A DNA stretch of 64,000 nucleotides from assembly GCA_005408345.1 (NCBI GenBank), contig SEMN01000577.1, positions 248,001-312,000 on the forward strand, written 5' to 3'. Origin of the DNA: Macquaria australasica. Lineage: Eukaryota > Chordata > Actinopteri > Centrarchiformes > Percichthyidae. A program made the translations under genes and the position numbers. Below, in pieces: positions 50,751 through 62,367 of the stretch; position 1 is the stretch's first letter; every line of letters starts with the position of its first letter. Below the pieces are notes generated by a model. It saw only the letters and a program-made list of their open reading frames with translations. It made no database searches and had not been told where the DNA came from.

Positions 50751-51065
50751 CGCTGCTGCACTGACTGTGTTCAAAGTTCACCATTCTGTCTGTGCAAACA
50801 AGTGCAGAGTCGTGCATCTACAGTGCTGGCAGAGAACGTGCTTTGAGTGTGGAGATGTCACTCACTCTTTGTCCTGGATCATGTTTTTGTCCAGGCCACC
50901 GTGACCGTGGCCGGATATGTGAGCTGCACTCTCTACGACAGGTGGTGGCTGGTGCTGCTGGTGCTGCTGGTGCGGCGGATCCACCTGTGAGTGAACACAC
51001 AGCAGAGAGGAGCACAGGAGGAGGAGCAGACCTCCCCACCGCACACTACACCTGCCACTCCTCAT
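49306..51065 (-). CDS. mcfd2: multiple coagulation factor deficiency protein 2 (gene span, 3 coding exons)
   Basis: Joining 51065-50866, 50641-50482 and 49437-49306 gives 163 residues (human 146). A signal peptide (core LLLLLCSSLLC, likely cleaved near residue 26) is followed by a His/Gln/Pro-rich segment (HQQHQQHQPPP at 32-42, GHGHGG at 52-57), the conserved IMEHLEGVIDKPE, and two EF-hands: loop 1 DYDGNNLLDGLE (98-109) and loop 2 DKNNDGYIDYAE (146-157), ending FAKSLE. All calcium ligands at positions 1, 3, 5, 9 and 12 are present. MCFD2 binds the lectin LMAN1/ERGIC-53 and loads cargo such as factors V and VIII for ER-to-Golgi transport. The extra length over human lies in the His/Gln segment. 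Head to head with ttc7a, as in human. Confidence 0.95.
50482..50641 (-). CDS. mcfd2: mcfd2 coding exon 2 (EF-hand 1)
   Basis: The acceptor gtcttccag precedes CCACATCATGGAG and completes the split Asp codon. The exon contains MTPQELQLHYFKMHDYDG and EF loop 1, and ends CACAGAGAG|GTAGGT. Confidence 0.95.
50691..50748. repeat. (TG)29 microsatellite in mcfd2 intron
   Basis: 58 bp of uninterrupted TG, read as (CA)29 in the mcfd2 pre-mRNA, inside an intron of only 224 nt (50642-50865). CA repeats are known hnRNP L sites. Confidence 0.95.
50866..51065 (-). CDS. mcfd2: mcfd2 coding exon 1 (signal peptide and His-rich segment)
   Basis: An acceptor (ggccagcag) ends one base before ATG, so almost the whole leader is in an upstream exon. 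The exon encodes MRSGRCSVRWGG.. through NMIQDK and ends with two bases of Asp at AAAGA|GTGAGT. The upstream in-frame ATG at 51092 would lie before the acceptor and is not used in this model. Confidence 0.88.
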
Positions 51066-51743
51066 TCTGCTGGCCACACAGACAGACAGCAAGTTAAATT
51101 AAAGACTTTAATGTGCTGCATTGTATAAATCTATGGTGGATATCACATTTTACGTATGCAGTTTATACACTAAATGTACATATTTGTTTTAAATGTTCTG
51201 TCGTTCAGTTTTCCCGCACACTTTTCATTCATATATCCCAGTTTGTAACTAAATGTATAGATTAATTATAGGGTTTTCTTCTTGTTGTTTCCCACAGCAA
51301 CGCCTTATTAGAGCTAAACCAGTTTTAGATCCAGTTTTAGAGAGCTGGCTACGCCATATTGCCCACAGAGGAGACTAAATGCAGTAAATCAAAATTGTGT
51401 TCAGATACGTTCAAAGCCATATGTTGTTGAGAGGTAACTAAAGACATTAACTGCCATAAAAAAAACAATGGGCTAAAAAGCGATATTTATGTGCTGTGAA
51501 AATATCAGATGGAGCTACATACTGTAGATACTATGAGGTTACACAACCAACGTTATCTTAGTAAAAGACCAGAAACTAACGGAAACATTAACGTTAACTA
51601 AAAGGCTGGCTGTAGCGTTGATAAGATTTGCTAACATGCAGCTATATGTCAGGACTGTTTTACAATGCCATGGCCTGTTCATTTCCCAAACCACACAATA
51701 CATTCAATTATATAATTCCATAAAATGCTATTTTAAAACTTAC
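51066..51743 (-). other. mcfd2 intron upstream of the start codon
   Basis: A predicted intron between a 5'UTR exon with donor GAA|GTAAGT (GT at 51743-51742) and the acceptor before the start codon. No other feature is seen. Confidence 0.45.
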
Positions 51744-51887
51744 TTCAAAATAATTTATGTCGTCACTTGACTCCGTGGACAGGTATGTTGTTTTCTTAGT
51801 TGGCTGGCAACAATGAGCAGTCACCGCTTTTAAGGACCACGTTGCTTGCCGTAGCCCCACTTGGACACGACAGCTCATTTTGATTGG
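51744..51887 (-). promoter_or_regulatory. mcfd2: probable mcfd2 promoter and 5'UTR exon
   Basis: A CCAAT box on the minus strand (51887-51883, in tgattggtt) lies about 140 bp upstream of a strong donor (GTAAGT at 51743). A short non-coding first exon between them would give a leader spliced to within one base of the start codon. The exact transcription start is not visible. Confidence 0.45.
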
Positions 51888-53329
51888 TTAAAGTTATCAG
51901 AGAGTATGAAGCTGAAGCGAGAGAAGTCACTGCACCAACGTCAGTATTCAGTAAAATCCCGCTAGACAGACTACATTGTTAGTTTTAGCCGTCCACGACT
52001 GAATTACAATTTTGTTATACTCTCCGTACATGTTCCAACATACTGTTTAAGGTTATAGTGGGATAATGATGCTACTTACAACACCCAGAAATGTCTTTAA
52101 GTAGGTAGCAAATGCATGCTTCCTGTTTCGTTGGGTGGCCGTGCGTGCGCCGGGTGAAATTGTATTAAGTTGCGAAGTCTCATGAGTAAACCAGCTGTTG
52201 CTTACACAAACTAACGTTTAGGTTATATGACAAAATATTCGCATTCTCACGTTGTAATTTGTGAGCACTTTACATACGGCCCTTTCCAGCGGACAAAGTG
52301 TTTCGCCACGTGAACTATCTTGACAGAGAAAAAAAACCTTTGAGGTGAGTCTTTCATGACGTCAGCAGGGGGCGTGAAGCAGCCGCTCAGCTGTCAGACT
52401 TACCCTGCGCAGCGAGGAGCTCGCTGTGTGGAGTCCACTGAGGAAGGAGGAGCGCCGATCTGTGTCAAGCAGATGTCAAGTTTCCAGAGAGAAAATGACG
52501 CTGCTAAGTCTCTGTTCAGGAGGCTTGAGGTTTTTTTTATGTCATAAAGTAGCTGATAATAGACTCCCAGTAAAACCCCTCAGTAGTCGGTGACCGTCGT
52601 CCCTGTATGTACGCCCTGTGCTGTGGTCGATAGGACAAATGTTAATTGTTCAACTGCTGGTGGATTCATGTGAAATTTCTATTTTCCCCTCAACTTGTTC
52701 ACAGTTTCCTCCCCATTTAAAAGCGCTGGTTAGTGCGAACTGAAAAGAAAGATATTTTAGTTTTCGCTGCCTAGTGCATCCATTGGTTTGTAACCTTGTG
52801 CTTGATATAGTGCAATTAGGCTACATGTCACAGTGCAATACTGACAGATGTAGGCCTATTATTTTGTAACTGAGCCAGGAGGTTATAGCCAGCGTCAGCC
52901 TGCCAATGCCGCTGAACCCAGATCAGGGCGCAAGCCAAGCAATTACATATTGATTTTTTTCAGTGAACACATTAATGAAATGAACACTATTAAAAGAAGA
53001 AAACAGCACTTGATATGCACGCATGCTGTCTCTTCTGGGTTGCACACTTTGCTGCAGAAGAGTAGGGCTTCCTTTGCATTTCCGCTTCTTAAGCCCAAGC
53101 CTACCTGATCCAGTTAAAGTGTTAACGGGAAAGATTAAGGAGTGAGCATGGCTGTTCAGAGCCTGTTACAGCTACAGTTCAAGCCTTCTCAAAATGCCAC
53201 ACTCATTTCAAGAAAAGAAAAGCCTTTACTGACATGATTCACTAATGCATTGCCAACTAGACAAGATCATTTATGCATAATAGTAGGCATTGTAGTAAGT
53301 ATGCATTGTAAAGTGCTGCAAGATGACAG
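51888..53329. promoter_or_regulatory. intergenic space between divergent mcfd2 and ttc7a
   Basis: A GC-richer block at 52.1-52.5 kb holds an ETS-type word (cttcctgtttcg near 52119) and a perfect CRE palindrome TGACGTCA (52357-52364). A short open frame follows but matches nothing I recognise. The block may be a shared regulatory element, an alternative ttc7a first exon or the start of a non-coding transcript. Confidence 0.35.
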
Positions 53330-53590
53330 TAAAGCAATAAATTAAAAGGGTTCATAAGATAAGCCTTTAATTGTCCCACAGCTGGGAAATTTTCAGCGTT
53401 ACAGCCAGAAAAAGTGTCATATGTAGAAATACAATAATAAAATATAATAAAATACAATAAAAATAAATAGAAAATAGTCCTGTACACAGTATAGACAGTA
53501 ATAATAATAGTGTGACTGAGTGCATTTGTAAGTATGAACAATAGATAAGATAAAAATAAAAATATTGCACATATATAATATACATGTACA
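53330..53590. mobile_element. retroelement-like fragment, AT-rich
   Basis: The start ataagataagcctttaattg and the aataaaatacaataaaa body match a class of short teleost retroelement ends. No coding frame. Confidence 0.4.
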
Positions 53591-53598
53591 TGAAAGTG

Positions 53599-53616
53599 TA
53601 ACCCTAACCCTAACCC
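53599..53616. repeat. three telomere-type TAACCC units
   Basis: An exact (TAACCC)3, the vertebrate telomeric hexamer in C-strand sense, lying internally beside a retroelement fragment. Confidence 0.9.
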
Positions 53617-53819
53617 TTCATGTTGAAAGAGATGATTTTACTTTCTGAATATTGCATATTTTTCCTTGTTAAATGAAGATTTAGGCCTACTATAGCTTAT
53701 ATTAATAGTTCATAAAGTAACAATAACATCCTAACAATGCAACATATTCCCACATGTAGCCTATATTTACTTTTGCGCTCTGGTTTTTGTGGTTAATGAC
53801 CTTGTGCGCCTGTAACCCA

Positions 53820-53929
53820 CAACACCCCACCCCTCCGCACTCAAAAGATTACACATTTATATCTCCTGGTAGTCTGCAGTTACTCCAATCGTGTCCGGGG
53901 AGTACAGTCACCACCGGGACAGAGCTGCG
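53820..53929 (+). promoter_or_regulatory. ttc7a: probable ttc7a core promoter
   Basis: A C-rich box (caccccacccctcc) at about 53822-53835 and a TATA-like catttatatctcc (about 53853-53865) lie 65-110 bp upstream of the ttc7a ATG, leaving room for a short leader. Confidence 0.35.
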
Positions 53930-54059
53930 ATGACATCCCGGGTCTCCTTCACCCAAGTCCGGCTGGAAGCGGAGCTGGAGCGCTGCCGGGCCGAGTGCCA
54001 GTGGGACAAGATACCGGCGATCATCGACCAGATGCAGGCTGCGCGGTTCCACGAGGACG
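53930..54059 (+). CDS. ttc7a: ttc7a exon 1 (coding part)
   Basis: The ATG at 53930 gives MTSRVSFTQVRLEAELERC, aligning with the human N-terminus. The donor is GAGGACG|GTGAGT (GT at 54060-54061), leaving one base of a split Asp codon. An upstream in-frame GTG at 53891 exists but lacks support. Confidence 0.9.
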
Positions 54060-57000
54060 GTGAGTTGTCTCAACACCTGGAGGATTTGAAGTCGAGGTAT
54101 CTCCTGTCGCTTCCTGACAGCACACTGCAAAAAATAACCATCGGATGAAAAGTCGTATGGTTCCATTATCAGGTTGAATCTCCTACCTCCTATAATAAGT
54201 GGCGGATTTTGCCAACGTTGTTTAAATTCCACTTGTTTTTAGGGAAGTTTCAGGAAGTTGTTTCCAGAGTATGTGTCACTTAGGTTTAAGGAAATCCTTG
54301 ATAAAACTAGTTTGAGATGAGTTGATTTGCACTGGGAACAATGAAGATGTACTGTATCTAAACCTATTTGCAAATTTGTTCAACTGATTTGTAAAAAGTA
54401 GGATTTTAAGCCTCAGTATGAATCTAAAGTGTTTGTCAAGGATGGGTATTTTTTTTTTTTTTTGCAGTGCATGGGTTGCACTGTACACAAGTTGGACTTT
54501 GGACTCTCAACAAGATAGGGTGGGTTACTATACTTAAAGGTTTCCTCAGCAAAAATATTCCACAGATGATAACAATAATGATAATATGTGTCGCTTACAT
54601 CTGTCCCAGTGGGTCAGACCAGGGGTCAGAGAGGGGTTGCGGGATGGCTCCAACAATAAAATGTCACTCCCTGGAAATTTGCAGTATACACAATGAGTGT
54701 GTACATGATCAAAGGTATTGTATGACCCTCTGGATTGACAGTACCACCTGCTGTATCTTATGCCAAACAAGATTTTCCAGTGGACTATTCACACTGCCTG
54801 CCTTCATCCTTGATCATTCCACACTGTACGTGCACTCAAAGAAATGCAAACACACTTATCATTATGTGCCTCATAAAGCATTGCTTGGGTAAGTCGCTAA
54901 TGCACCTGCCTCCACCTCTCACCTTAGCAGAGTAAACATGGGTTCAGGTGACTTGACTGCGAGGCCGCTGTTGTTGTGCCCATAGCTGGCTGATAGTGCA
55001 GGCCAGCAGTTTCTCCCTGCCTGCACATGCACTGAAGTGTTAAATCAATGTGGTATTACTGTGTGCATGCATGGTTCACATTAGCTGATCTCACAATGAG
55101 TGTGCGTGGAAGGCATGGTGCACCAGGAGAGTTAGTGTTAGATTAGAGATAGAGGAACTTCATGGCAGGTAAAGTAATAAGGAATTAAACTTAGTGGTAA
55201 AATCCTTCCTACTGTAAAACTGTAAAAAGCAGGTGTTGGTGGTGTACTCTGCATTCTTAGGTCTCTTGTTGTTTGAAGTATTTTACTTTGGATATTTGGA
55301 CAATGTGATTTGTTGACAGTCAAACTCAAAGAGAATGGACTGTTATCAAAAGCTGACACTGTGCAACACTATTTAACAATCTCACAGAGAGAAACCAAAT
55401 GTAGCAGTGGCAAATACACCAATTCACAGCTAGGACACTGAGGTTATACGTGTAAGTCCTCTGTATTTTTTCTGGGAATTTTTCTTTTAAAACACAACTT
55501 TATAGGCTGATTCCACTATTTTTAGACTCAAATGTATTTAATGGTAGCCTGTGGAGTTTTCTTCTTTACAAATATGTATGTTTAAATTCAGTGTTTCTTT
55601 TCAACAATGTATTGTGTGTGTCCTTAAGGTCTAACTTCCTCATTAAACATTTGCAAAGCTGATTTTCTTTGAGTATTTTAAAGCTCCCCTGTGCTAGCTT
55701 GCAGTGGTTGCTGAAAAAATACCATGAAACATCAAATAATCTTTGGTATCTTGTCAAAATCATCTGAGTTTAGTATTTCTAAAATCCTGACCACAGTCCT
55801 GCACCGATTTCTCCACCTGCAGTGGCCTATAAACCACAATGCAATGTGGCCACTTGTGTTTTGGTTTAAGGCCATTTAAAGGTTTGTTAGCAAACTTATT
55901 ATTTACACAAGCAGCAGTTACAGAGCATTTATATTTAGCTTTCATTTGGAGTCGTGTTTCTGTCCATCTGAATGTAAGTCTAATATTCACTCTCCTGGTC
56001 TGGACTCCACCAACTCCTGAGGGAAATATCTGGCTCTTTAGCTGCTAAATCCTCCACTATTTTTACTAGCTAGTCGTTTGGTGCTGGGCAGTATAGTGTA
56101 CAGTGGGTTTTGGAGGTTTTTGGCAAAATTTCTAACATGAAAAAAGTTATAGTATCCACTTTAATTTGTTCTCAAATTTGTTCTCTTGGAAAGCTGTTGC
56201 TCTACTATCATTATGGCTTTTCTCCATGTACACACACAAACAGTAAAACTCATAACTGATAGCAACACGTTCCCACCTAACTGAAGAGGAGGTAGACAAT
56301 GCATCACAAAATGACTACTGGAAAACAGACAAACAGATGAAAGAATGTTTTACAAAACCGAAGTGTGAGTCAGCTGTTATCTCAAACTGTCCAGCAACTC
56401 TGTTACCTCAACGTTACTTTATTGCAACACTGACTCTTTCCAAAGTCTAGGCTCCAACTTGTGTGAAATCATTAAATAGCTGTTTCTGTAGTTATGGGCT
56501 GAGACACGTTCTGCTGTTTATCCCTCACCTTCCCCTCACTGACAGGTTTAGCCTTGGCTGTGCTGATAAAAACCTAACTAGCAAATATGTCAAGTGCATC
56601 AGGACATAAACACTGCTCGCAGAGTTGGCATCAGAACACACACACAGAATGAAAAAGCTAAACAGGAAGGCTTTAATCGAGTGTGTCAGTGTACACAAAA
56701 ACTGAGGTTTACTACTGGACACTGAAGGCCAAGGCAGAGCTGGTTTATCGTATGAGTAAACTTCAGTTTCTTGATTCAGTGTAGGTGGACGTGGATTGCA
56801 TATCATATGATTACAATGTTAAAGCTATTTAAGGAAAGAATGAGGGAAATGGAAACTCTAGCTTCTAAATAGACTCCAGGCATATTTGAACTCCTCTCCA
56901 TGAGCTGGTGGGAAATGCTGTTTTTAATGGACTGACTGAGGTTTGCTTTGGCTACAGAAATAAATGGCCTGTGACCCTGAGCTCAGACCTACTCCAGAAA

Positions 57001-60000
57001 AATTCAGTTCACTTTTGACTTTTTCACTCCCACCCCATAGATGACTACGGGCCGCTGCTGATGGCCGAGGTGCTGCTGGAGGAGTGTCTGCATGAAAACA
57101 TGGACCTGTTACGGAGTTCCACACCTTTGATGGACAAGACCCAGCCCAAACTGTGCAGGGCCAAAGGCCACCTGAACAGCATCCTCAGCCGAGGCCGTCT
57201 CACAGTCAGTCTAATCTGGGTTCCTTTAGGCCATCCTATAGTTGTAGATTCCTCGCTGCCTCTTTATAGCTTATTTTATTTATTTAATCAAATAAAGGAA
57301 GTAATGAAACTATTATGGCACAGAGCACAGGAAGCTTTTTACACAAATCTCTTCCTGTGTGTTACTTCAGTTATTGCCAAAACATTTATTTCCTCTTGTC
57401 CTCCAGCCCAGATACTTGAACGAGGCTCTGCTGCTGATGGCCAAGGTGCACTATGTGCAGGGTCGCTACCGGGACGCCCAGGGGATGTGTGCCAGGGTGG
57501 GACTGGAGGAGCTGACGCAGGATGACCAGCCGACCTACCACCTCCGCCTGCTGGCAGAGGCTTTTGTCATTAAAGGTATCTGATGGCCCTGGAAAATTAA
57601 AGGTTAAAGGAAGTTCTTTTTCTCTTTTTTTCCCCCTACAAATTGGGTTGTATTTTCATAGTCTTTTTCCATAATTAAAATCAGTAATGAAAACATTGTA
57701 GTCACCAAATCAATTGCTGAGATCATAAAAAAACACTAGCAGTCAGATTATCATTCAGACGGAGAAAATGAAGGCGAGCAATGATTACCCGTCAGCTGTA
57801 AATATTTATCTCAGTTTACAGACCGACTTCCTGGTTCAGTTTGATCCACAGTACTTCAAGTGTACGTTCACAGTTCTCCTGTCAGTCTAGTTTAGAGCAG
57901 GGGTTTTCAAAGTCTGAGACTGTGGGCCTCACCTCAGCCAAAGCTGAGCGCCCCCTCAGACGTTTAAAAGTAATTCAAAAGTGGATCACAAAGTCAGAGA
58001 ACAACACACACACACACACACACACACACACCAATGCCAGGGAAGGAGAGGGGACAAAGTGGCAATGACAGGAAGCAGCAGGTTTAATTAGAAATAAAGT
58101 TTTAATTTTCAGAAATGCTAGCGTAAACTATACCAACAGCAATACAATGCAGGTTTCAAAATATTCATAAATCGGCACTGCAAATGTTTGTTAGGCCTGA
58201 AGAATACACATTTTTGTGAGAAACGCTGAATGTAAAGTTAGTTGTGTTACAAATTAGACAAACAAATGACATTATAAGCTTTCAAGTTATGCACTACAGT
58301 CTCTCGTCTCCCACAAACGTGTCAACAGTGTGTATAAAGAGTCAGTTGATTCATTGATTGAGTATCAAAAATTAGATGTGGGACTCGTATCAACGTCGAG
58401 ACCTGTAGCATGGTCTTACACCACTCATCTAGTGTGTAACAAAACTATTTACAGTTTTATTGCAAAAATATTATGGGCTTCATAAACCTACAGTGTGTCA
58501 GCAGGAGCCTTGTTTTACCTGTCACTGGGATTTCAGACTGTCCACCATAGTGCTGCACAGCAGATCTCCTACCTGTCAGCCTGGGCCTTAAGTAAGCCGA
58601 GGCAGCACCGAGGACTGGCAAGACTGAACAGCTCCCTGCATACATTTGCTTGATGATCCCATTCCTAATCCCGTTGCTGGGAGTTATTACAGCCCTAAAA
58701 TCACAATGACCTTGTACGGCGTTTGGAAGTGGATGTGGTAGGGAGTGGGTTGCGGCCTGATGAAATCCAATCTGTGGAAATGAATGCAACACGGCTGGAA
58801 AACATCAGCCTGATTGGACAGATAGTTATGTCGGTAATCTCTTGGTGTGTTTGTTGGAGTCTCAGCCTCAGCTTGTGGATGACACTGATGATGTGAAGGG
58901 GGAAATGTGGAAATCGACCTTCTCTCTAGCTGCCTCTCCTGAAGACACAAGTAATAACGGCAGAGTAATCACACCTAAAATGGGTGAAGTAACAACGTGA
59001 AGCCCTTCAGCGAACAGATTTAGTGCAGCTGGCAGAGCTCTGTACACATGCTGTTTTTAAAAACCGATGATTGCGAGTCATATGTCAAGGAAGCATTTAC
59101 TGTTACTCAGTCACACATGCACACAAGCTGTCTGAAGCCCAACAATGTAATTTTGTGTTAGCAGATTATTTTGGGGTCACTATAAAGATGTGCCTTTTCC
59201 AGTCTGATCCAATCTTAAATATTTTGTCTATTTTGACACGTTGAATTCCAACATTATTAAAAGGTCAAAGGTCACATCCACAGAACATTACACTGCCTAT
59301 AATCCTTAGAGCTCTGGATAATCTTGTTACACTCATAATCATCATCATGTCATTACAGCACACTCCCTGTTTCCTGACAGTCGGACATGACCTCATGCTC
59401 ATGAAACTCAAGAGAGTTTTATTACTGTTAGATTTTGGTTTCCTTTGATTGTTTTGAAACCCACTGAATGATATTTACAGTAGATTGTTATGATTAACTC
59501 TCACATGCTACACAAGAAAACAGATTGGATCCTTTGGGGGTTGCATAGCTCCTTCCCATGGTATTGTACATATTGCATGTTGTTGTGGGAATGAAGTCAG
59601 ACGGGAATATTTGGACGGTGGTGTCTTGTCCGTTGGCGGCTGTCTGCTTATTTGATTAGGCCTGGCGTCTGGCCTGAGGCTGCTGTCCGTCGCAGGCCTC
59701 CTGCGGTCTAGAAATGTTCCGTTTATTTGTACCAATAAGTCCACTAACGAGCGTCAGACCCTGGCATCTGGACCAAGACTGCCCTGCTCAACTTCCATCA
59801 GCAGTGCATCCATCTGCACAGCACAGTATGAGAGGATGGGGAAAGTACATAAAAGACATTTAGAACAAATGTAGGAGTCACGATGTGGTGAATACAGGGA
59901 ACATGGATAGGACCCAAACACAAACAGAGTGACAGAGCAGGTGCAGTTTAATGATTTATTTCATATGTGGAGCTATATAAAGGCTTACAGGTAGGCAGAC

Positions 60001-61182
60001 AGGCAGGCAGAGTCGGGGTAAAATTCAGGTTCCGGAAAAGTTCAAGCATCTTTTCTGGTGTATTTGTAATTAAATCCATGTAAGTTTTTATCCTTTCCTT
60101 CCTCTAATTTACTTTCATATTTTTTTGCTCGTGCTTCAGGTCTTTCTCTGGACCACCAGACAGTTTCTGCAGTGTCTCGTGTCCGTCTGTCAGAGAGGGA
60201 GGAGGAGAGTCTGTCCTGTTTCCTCAGGGCCTGTGACGCTGCTCTGTCCTACCTGCAGGAGCTTGACAAGGTGCATTTTTGTACATGTGGAGCGTGCATG
60301 AGACGTCTGCAGCTATTTTACGAGTGTGTGTGTGTGTGTGTGTGTTTATGTGGTGTCTCAAACTTTGAAAATAGAAATGTATCTGTGTGTCTGCATGAAT
60401 TCAGTACAGCTTACTGTCAGAGGAGATTGTCTGTGTTCATCAGTTTTCTTCCTGCTTTGTTTTTATCATTTAAGTCTACTAGTTTCCAGCAATATTTATA
60501 TCAGTTTCTTCTTTTTATTTTAGTTCTTTAACATTTCCTGACACAAATATTTAGTATTTAGTAATATTTAGTAGTTCTGTATCTATCAGTGATGTAAAGT
60601 CACTAAGTACATTCAATGTACTTGTACATTACTTGTATTTCCATTGTATTTCCTTTTTGTGCGACTTCATACTTCTACTCCACTTACATATAACTGTATA
60701 TATATATACATATATATATTTCACAGCTATAGTTGCTGGTTACTTTTCAGATAAAGATTTTACATACAAAACACATGATCAGTTTATGAAATATGCATTG
60801 TTACAGATTAAACTGCACAAAAGAATATATAGTAGCTGTACTTAGTTCCACATCAGCAACACATTAATAATGATCCAGTAATATAATAATAAGGGCCATC
60901 CTGCACGATGAGTACGTTTTCACTGACAGTGTACTGGAGTGACAGTCGAAAGATAAAAACCAAAAACATTTAAGGCTACCTAAAGGTTTAACTATAGTGA
61001 ATATAAACTCTGTTGTGTGTGTATTTTCAGACAGTAACAACACCCCACACCAAGACAGCCAAAGCCAGCCTGCTTCCTCCACCTGTGGACGTCGACCTGG
61101 GCTACTTCCTACAGGCTGCATTACAGAGTGCTTACCTTTGTCTGCTGCAGAGGGGGTGAGTCCACCAACCCTACATACACAC

Positions 61183-61258
<76 letters not shown>

Positions 61259-62104
61259 TGTCTGTAAGCCATTTGCTTGTTCTGTTAAATGTGATCTTTT
61301 TAAAAATAATTTTGACATAGGCCATTCTGCATAATGAGCACCTTTACTCTTGGTACTTTAAGTACATTTTGATGCTAATACTTTTATATTGTTAAAGATG
61401 TCAGGCAGCAAAAAATTCTCACCTATTAGTTCCAATACCAATGACGCACACTTATATGACTGATAATAAAATACCAACTGAAAAGTCTACCAAATATAAC
61501 TGCTTCTTCGTGAGGAGTGAGGGGAAGAAATCAAGACCTGTGCGGCAAAGGTGCATTTACATGTGTGACCAGCAGGTGTCAGTGTTGCTCTTGGAGTCAG
61601 AAAAGCAAAGTAGTGCATGAACAAGTGTTGGATTGTCACATACACTCGGTTTCCAGTTTATTAGGTACACCTAGCTAGAGCTAATACAGTCTAATACAGT
61701 AAATGCTCCCTTCATGAAGGCTATAATGTTCAGTTTGTGTTGAAGCTGTTTTAGACAGGTGCTGATCAACTTTCTGGTTATTTTGGAGGTTGCAGTTTGT
61801 GGTGCTGTTGAATTGTATTATGTTACACTGACAGTTTTTCTATAATATTTCTACCGTCGTTGATGTAAATAAGGTGGACAAAATATTAGTACCATAGCAA
61901 GTGGGTGTATTGCTCTAGTCTTTGTAGAACCTCTCTATATTGTTTATATGGCAAGCTGTGATCCTGGGTGTGTGAAGTGGTATGCAGTCAGAATATCAGT
62001 GATATTGTTCACCAAGGCCTCTTTTCTCTTTCACCTTCTTCTCCTGCATGTTTATTTGTTCAGTGTTACACCTTCACAGCCTATACATCACACTGTTATA
62101 CGCC

Positions 62105-62172
<68 letters not shown>

Positions 62173-62274
62173 GTCATCTTGCGCAGGGTGCTCACCAACT
62201 GCGTAGGGTACTTAGGGTGATGGAGTCACGAGGGTCTCAAAGCTTCAGGAAGGTGAGGTGTCACATACGCACAT

Positions 62275-62367
<93 letters not shown>

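Noticed and set aside
50413..50817. Single 134-residue minus-strand frame beginning before a His-Thr run in mcfd2
   Set aside because: The front part is the intronic CA repeat and the end runs into the next intron. Splice sites restrict coding to 50482-50641.
52356..52547. 62-residue frame beginning near a CRE, suggesting an alternative ttc7a start
   Set aside because: It has no similarity to the TTC7 N-terminus, which is fully accounted for by the exon at 53930. It ends in a stop without a donor in frame.
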